Below are positions 58,850 to 64,000 of a DNA stretch of 64,000 nt, in pieces. Below the pieces are notes generated by a model. It was not told the DNA's origin. It searched no databases and saw nothing but the letters and a program-made list of their open reading frames with translations. The translations under genes and the position numbers were made by a program. How positions within the stretch are numbered: the first letter of the stretch is position 1; every line of letters starts with the position of its first letter. This stretch comes from Bedellia somnulentella. Its lineage: Eukaryota; Arthropoda; Insecta; Lepidoptera; Bedelliidae. The stretch is from NCBI GenBank assembly GCA_963576735.1, contig OY755191.1, positions 10,135,608 to 10,199,607 on the forward strand, written 5' to 3'.

Positions 58850-61800
58850 CTAAATATTTAGAGAAAAGATTTGTTTTTTGTTTGTTTGTCTTAAAATAGC
58901 ACAACCCCATTCCTTCCCGCGGGTGTACGTTTTCCTATTTCACCTCCTCTTTTCCTCCAAACAGCTCCACTGATAACATAAATATTTCATGCTTGGAGAC
59001 CTCAACACTACCCGTGCAAAGGCGAGGTGGACCAATCATTACATTAGCCTCGTAACGCCCGTATAGAAATTGTTATGACTTGTAAGTTCTATCCAATGTA
59101 TCTCTAATGGAACAAAAAACAAATGTGCTGACTGCCCATTATTAAAATTAATGATATCTTTAACAAGAACTATTCCTATGGCTTTATTTTTTTTAATTGT
59201 TACTATTGGTCACAGGAGTTTTGTTTCTCTAGTGATACAACGGACGTTACGAGGTTAGGGTACTGTAGACGTGGGTGATTGAAATAAAAAACCTTGCTAT
59301 ATAAATACACGTTTACTTACACAATAGAAATGTGGCAAAAGTTGAATATATTATAACATTTCAAACACTTATTTACTAAAAACAATCACAAAATAGGTAC
59401 ACTAGAATATACACTTTTATAAATTGTGAAACTATAGTGTGTAAACGGTTACATTAATTTTGATTACATACATAGATTAATATAGTAGGGGCCTGTTGCT
59501 AAATTTGCCGTTGCTCGAGCATCGTAGAAACCTATTATATTTGATGGTTTAGGTTCCAAAATAAAAAAGTATAAATATAAAAAATAAAATAGTTGTAGAG
59601 AAATACTCGGGCGCGTCAGCAATTAAAAGTATAATTGCGATTCATATTACTGATAACCTTTATATATTAATCTGATGATTAATGTCAGGGATATCGTTAT
59701 TCTGGCTATTTTAAAGGAAATTTAACAACAATGTTCAGACTTAATGCCTGCACAAATATGACGCCAAAACACCATCGCGGGAACATTGCCGTCACCCGCA
59801 TCTCGCGCTTGAAGATTCTTCACCAACTAATTCCTTAACGTCACGCCCACATCGTCAGATTATCCAGATATACACTCTCCTAAATGTAATTAACCTACCT
59901 TTACCTAATCTGACGCGCTCGAGTTTTTCGGAGGATTGGTTTTTTTACTAATCTGACGGATTCCTCTCTGAATACCCCGCTATATGAAAGGTTCATACTC
60001 GGCAGACGTACATTAAAGGGTACAAGGATTCTCCCTATATAATATCTGATATGCTCGAGTCACTTCAAAAATCTTCACTTCGCCTCCCCTACTAATAGTT
60101 TGTTTGGGCCACCCAGTAGACTAGATTAAGTGTAGCCTTATCTTAATACAGCGATACAAAATAAGGTTTTTACATAATTAAATTTTATCTTAGCAGGTTA
60201 ATAAACAACTAAAACTAGACGAGACCTGCATCAACCAAAACTTGCATTTTTTGTCAGAAAGACCTGAGTTTATAACTTGTTTAACGTTTGACCGAAAATA
60301 TGCATTTTTCTGTATTAGATTTTATAACTAATCTCCAATGAACGATTTTTGCTGATTCAATCATCTACTTAATTATTAAAGTTCAATTAATATCGTAGTA
60401 TTTTCTTCGTATTTGATTCTATTTAAATGTATAGATGCAAAAGTTTATAACGGCAAAAATAGATGAAAAGACAATATTAACAACTTATTTATAGGAATAA
60501 AACTAATTTTTATGGACATTGATCACTTTCTAGTTCGAATGGAACAATAAAAAAACATTGGATTTAACTCAAAATCGCGCATCTTATGTGTAGAACGAAG
60601 GAAATCTTTTCAGTCAGTTTTAAACTTAGTATGATTCCTACTGGTTAATAATGTCCTGACAAATTTATATCAATAATGATTGACATCTTTTATTATTTTT
60701 ATTCTAAACCGAAAAGGGATTTAATATATAATGTTATTACAAAAATATATGGCAGTCTTATAATATTGAGTACAATATTTAAATACACTTTCATACATTT
60801 CTGTAAATTACTAATATTTATACTGAAGTGGCAGCTTTTTAAAATTAAATTATAGACATAGGTTTACGATTGCTTATTGATTTAAGAGTAAGCAGAAATT
60901 AACAATCAGTTTTAAGAATAAAAATTAACAGCCATTTTGCTATTCATTTTTCATTTGAGTCACTAAATAGCTGAATAAGTTTTTTGGAGATTCGTTTTTC
61001 TATAGTAGTAAGTAAAACCACTATAAAATAATACTTATATTAATAAATTAAATATTACAACTTTACTATCTTGAGCAATTTAGGAATAATGCTTACATTT
61101 TCTCATTTAAAAAAACTGGTATGTTTAAGTCCAAATTGATTAATTATGTTAAAAAATGCACATTTTTCATAATGTCATTATGATTCTCAACATATATGAT
61201 AAGTAGAGATAATAATTTTAGGTCAAAACACTAACGCAGATAAAAGAAGAGTATTTTTTTGAAACATTCAACACAAAAAGTACTATTTAGTGTAAGTTTA
61301 TAATAGCACCACCCCATCTCTTTTCTTACGAGGCAACCAAGGCTTCTAATTTCTAAACTCTGGCATCCGTTTATTTTCAGGTGCACAAGCAATGATTAAA
61401 TGTAGGTTAATTTTGAATGATAGAATAGAATTATAAATAATTTGCTAATACTTTGTATTTTCTGAATAGTGGTGAAATTTTTACAACTTTAACATTTCTT
61501 ATAATATGCCTTCTGTAATAGAATATTCATAATAGTTTATATCAGTGTCAGTACAATTTTTAATGGCAGGTAATAATAACACAGGAATAAAAAACAAACA
61601 GTATAGTAGGTATATGTGAGACATTAAATTATATAATACTTAAAACCTACATGATAACTTAACAAAATTAGACATATTATTATAATAAGATAATTAACAT
61701 TTTATACAAACAAATCTATAAATAAACAGAACATTGGCATTAGGAAATAAATAACAAAAAACATAAGCATTAATTAAATTCTCTTACAGTTTTTAACATG

Positions 61801-62448
61801 CAGTAACATATATTTAAGACACTTTAAGATCAAAATTTACACATATTTATTTATTAATGGCATGCCAAGGTATATAATTAATTAATATTTAAGAAAGAAT
61901 AAGGTTGGTCAGCTATTTTGAAAGTATATATAGATTAGTTAAATGTATGATAATTAAGAAAATGTCCCTTGAGCTGAGGAATACATGGAAAAGATATATG
62001 CAAAGTATGGTGTGATAAGTACACAAGTAATGCAATATAGGCGCATAGTAGATGTTCATTTGCGGAAAATTACCTGTTCACAAATACAAATAAATACCCA
62101 AGTAGCATGTCAGATGGATCAAGGTAATCACTAACCACTCTTCTAAGCTATATATGTGACAAGATAAGCAAAGAATAAAACTTACACTCTAACAGATGCA
62201 TAATAGAATTTCCAGTTGGAAGTTAATAATCTAATTTATTTTTATTTTTTTCATGTTTACATTTGAATACAGGAGACTTAAATCTGCTGAGCTCAAGCCA
62301 AAATCTGGGCTATTTATTATGGTGAATATAATATAAACTTACTTACAAATAGTACTCACAAAGTGCTAGTTTCACATTACACATAAATGCTTATTGGTAG
62401 CGAAAATATTTTCTTTATCAGTGCCAGTGTCATTTCTTTTTTGAGGTT
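58850..62448. other. Long repeat-poor intergenic stretch before SVIP
   Basis: Only worn SINE-A scraps (about 58895-58935 and 61290-61345) were found. A patch at about 59745-59965 is clearly richer in G and C, with CACCATCGCGGGAACATTGC and CATCTCGCGCTTGAAG, but has no long frame. Part of the right end may be SVIP 3' UTR; a donor-like GTGAGTAC lies at 62371-62378 on the minus strand. Confidence 0.35.
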
Positions 62449-63470
62449 TTAATTTGCTGTCCACTGAAATATAAAAATATGTTAACATCAGAAAAGCATT
62501 TATTATTCATAGCAATAAAGAAAAAGTCAGCTTAATGTTTTATTTCCCAGAGGATGTGTCAATGAAACTAATTAGTTTTAAAGAATTCCTTATTGGTCTT
62601 ATGACAGAGAATAACACATAATTATATATCTACCATACATACATATTATCAGGCTATTATTTCCCATTGGCATAGGCAGACACTATCAATTGGCACTCTG
62701 TAAAATTGTGGCAATCATCTCTAGCTTTATTTAAATCCACCAATATTTTCATAACTGCTCTTTTATTCTTAGTAGTTCAGACTTACTTTTTGCAGGTGAT
62801 GATATTTTCAGATGTTACTAGCCTGATATATCTTTTAGGGTCAAATACAAGTTGTTTATAATCAAAAGAATAAGCCAACTTTAAACTAACAAAATGCAAT
62901 CTCATATTCAGTATTTCAAAGGTGATAGAAAATAACACAAATGTACACTCTAACAATTAACTCTTTTTTGAAACGACTCAAACCAGTTTATTTTGAAAGC
63001 GTAAAACTGCTGAACATTCCATCATCTTCCATTTCCTTAAATCTGAGGCATCCAATTGTTACTGTACTTACAGTGCACCTTGGATTTGAATAATATATCT
63101 GTCTCTCTACCTTGAAATTGAATATCTCTAACTTTAATACCTCTACCTTTAAATTGACTATCTACCTTTAAAGCAGCACCGCCTTCTTTAGACAATTCCT
63201 GTTCTCTTTGTTCCATTTGTTCCTTCTTTCGTATTTCTCTTTGTACCTTTTCGGGATCTTTTACACCTCGTGATGCCTCTTCTTGTCTTCTTCGTTCAGC
63301 AGCCTCAGTTAACTGGCGTCTACGAGTCTCCTGAAAATATTTCATCATCATCACCATGAAAAGTTCTACGAAAGATAAGAATGAGCGCCGATTATGCCTT
63401 CACAACTTACTGCATCCGGAGTCGGTACATCAGCAGCCGAAGGTTTGCAACACGACAGAAATATACCCAT
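62449..63470 (-). CDS. SVIP: Small VCP/p97-interacting protein (SVIP)
   Basis: Exons 63411-63470, 63166-63330 and 62449-62463 join in phase to 79 codons, close to the 77 of human SVIP. Known role: a lipid-anchored inhibitor or adaptor that binds the AAA ATPase p97/VCP at membranes and modulates ER-associated degradation. Seen: an N-terminal MGIFLSCC (Gly2 for myristoylation, adjacent cysteines for palmitoylation); PTPDAETRRRQLTEAAERRR (16-35), matching the p97-binding region; a basic and acidic helix; and GGAALK joined to WTAN at the C-terminus, matching the vertebrate GGLRWTVS ending. Of two overlapping ATGs the second (63470) has the better context (A at -3, G at +4) and exposes the glycine. 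Donors are GTAAGT and GTAGAT; acceptors end in TTTTCAG and ATTTCAG. An alternative donor at 63071 gives a different tail. Confidence 0.9.
62636..62815 (-). mobile_element. LINE-B 3' end in SVIP intron 2
   Basis: A diverged minus-strand copy starting at a CATACATACATA tail, with TTCCCATTGGCATAGGCAGA and a GCTCTTTTATTCTTAGTAGT stretch in the LINE-B order. It sits between SVIP exons 2 and 3. Confidence 0.55.
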
Positions 63471-63473
63471 CAT

Positions 63474-64000
63474 GAAAAAGTAATATGAAAAATGAATATT
63501 TCCGAAATCAGCAATTTTTCTCACTCGACAAGTTAACAACTACACAACACAACAAAACAACAACAAACTCAGTGTTACCATATTATATTAAATTATGATA
63601 ACAGAATATTCCATTCCATTATATCCAACTAAGTTTAGTCATTAGTTTTGGTTGATTAATAATTTATCTTTATGATTGGATATTTAATTATAAATTATAA
63701 CAAAGGTAAAGATGAGAGTGTTTTTTTGCGATACGATGACTTGAAACTTTTCTGAAGCCAAAGTAAGGTTCATAAAGAGGAAGAGGATTTCCGTGACTCT
63801 GTCCAGTATCATTATCTTATTTAATTAAAACCTTAGCCGACACTTAAATTACTCGCTATTAAATCAATCAATGCAAGGTGTATTCCTTCCGTATTGGTTG
63901 AGTGATATGGTTCACTTTATTGAAATTGTTTAAGCTCTTATTCTTCCGTATGTTTGTTATTATTTGTAAGATATCAGTATTCCAATCTTTACATTCGAAG
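63474..64000. promoter_or_regulatory. Upstream region of SVIP
   Basis: It holds the presumed SVIP promoter and 5' UTR (a run of ACAACAAC-type repeats at about 63541-63570). No TATA box or further gene was recognised. Confidence 0.3.

Noticed and set aside
63037..63357. SVIP starting at the ATG upstream of exon 2
   Set aside because: The bases before ETRRRQ are an intron acceptor (ATTTTCAG); the spliced exon at 63411-63470 supplies the family's MG...C N-terminus and PTPD motif.

Overview
The window looks like nuclear DNA of an insect, most probably a butterfly or moth. It is AT-rich and intron-bearing, it encodes animal proteins, and it carries Helitrons whose 3' ends resemble the CCCGTGCGAAGC...CTAG type common in Lepidoptera, several mariner transposons, and dozens of short retroelements with (TATG)n tails. 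The species call is inference; the gene calls rest on protein motifs read directly.

Four host genes can be supported. (1) CycH (1966-2937, minus): an intact single-exon cyclin H, the CDK7 partner in TFIIH/CAK. (2) An R-Ras/Ras64B-type small GTPase (4399-17603, plus): five exons, 200 codons, ending in the prenylation motif CTIL. (3) An organic anion transporter of the OATP/SLCO family (30356-43673, minus): eleven coding exons, recognised by its Kazal-like extracellular cysteine module and the surrounding membrane segments; one exon junction is out of frame by one base. (4) SVIP, the small VCP/p97-interacting protein (62449-63470, minus): three exons including a 15-base last coding exon. I see no functional link among the four; they are neighbours only.

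The rest is largely mobile DNA. Labels used here are my own. SINE-A: about 240 bp, roughly 40 full or partial copies, (TATG)n tail. SINE-C: tRNA-headed, about 360 bp, (TTATG)n tail. SINE-D: tRNA-headed, 3' part ending near a TAATAATCCCCACATGAGG motif. LINE-B: 3' ends of an RTE-like LINE. There are also fragments of Jockey/CR1-like, RTE and RLE-endonuclease LINEs, two complete and two partial Helitrons plus a short 3' fragment, two MITE families with TAA/TTA target duplications, a third MITE, a foldback element, a degenerate maT/Tc1-like element and three mariners.

Layout: 0-3 kb SINEs and CycH; 4.4-17.6 kb the Ras gene, with a nested transposon stack (9976-14629) in its third intron; 17.6-30.3 kb intergenic repeats, including motif-rich clusters at 24.4-26.0 kb and a recent tandem tRNA-SINE duplication at 27.5-28.0 kb; 30.3-43.7 kb the transporter; 43.7-62.4 kb intergenic repeats with LINE, Helitron and mariner copies, followed by about 3.5 kb that is poor in recognisable elements; 62.4-63.5 kb SVIP.

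The most notable signals are: a 3'-terminal hairpin and tail shared by SINE-A, SINE-C and LINE-B; an inverted duplication at 51.4-51.9 kb with the signature of a template switch; the five-element nest; an intact mariner transposase with near-perfect ends; the SVIP micro-exon with a competing splice donor; and the unexplained GCCGT clusters.
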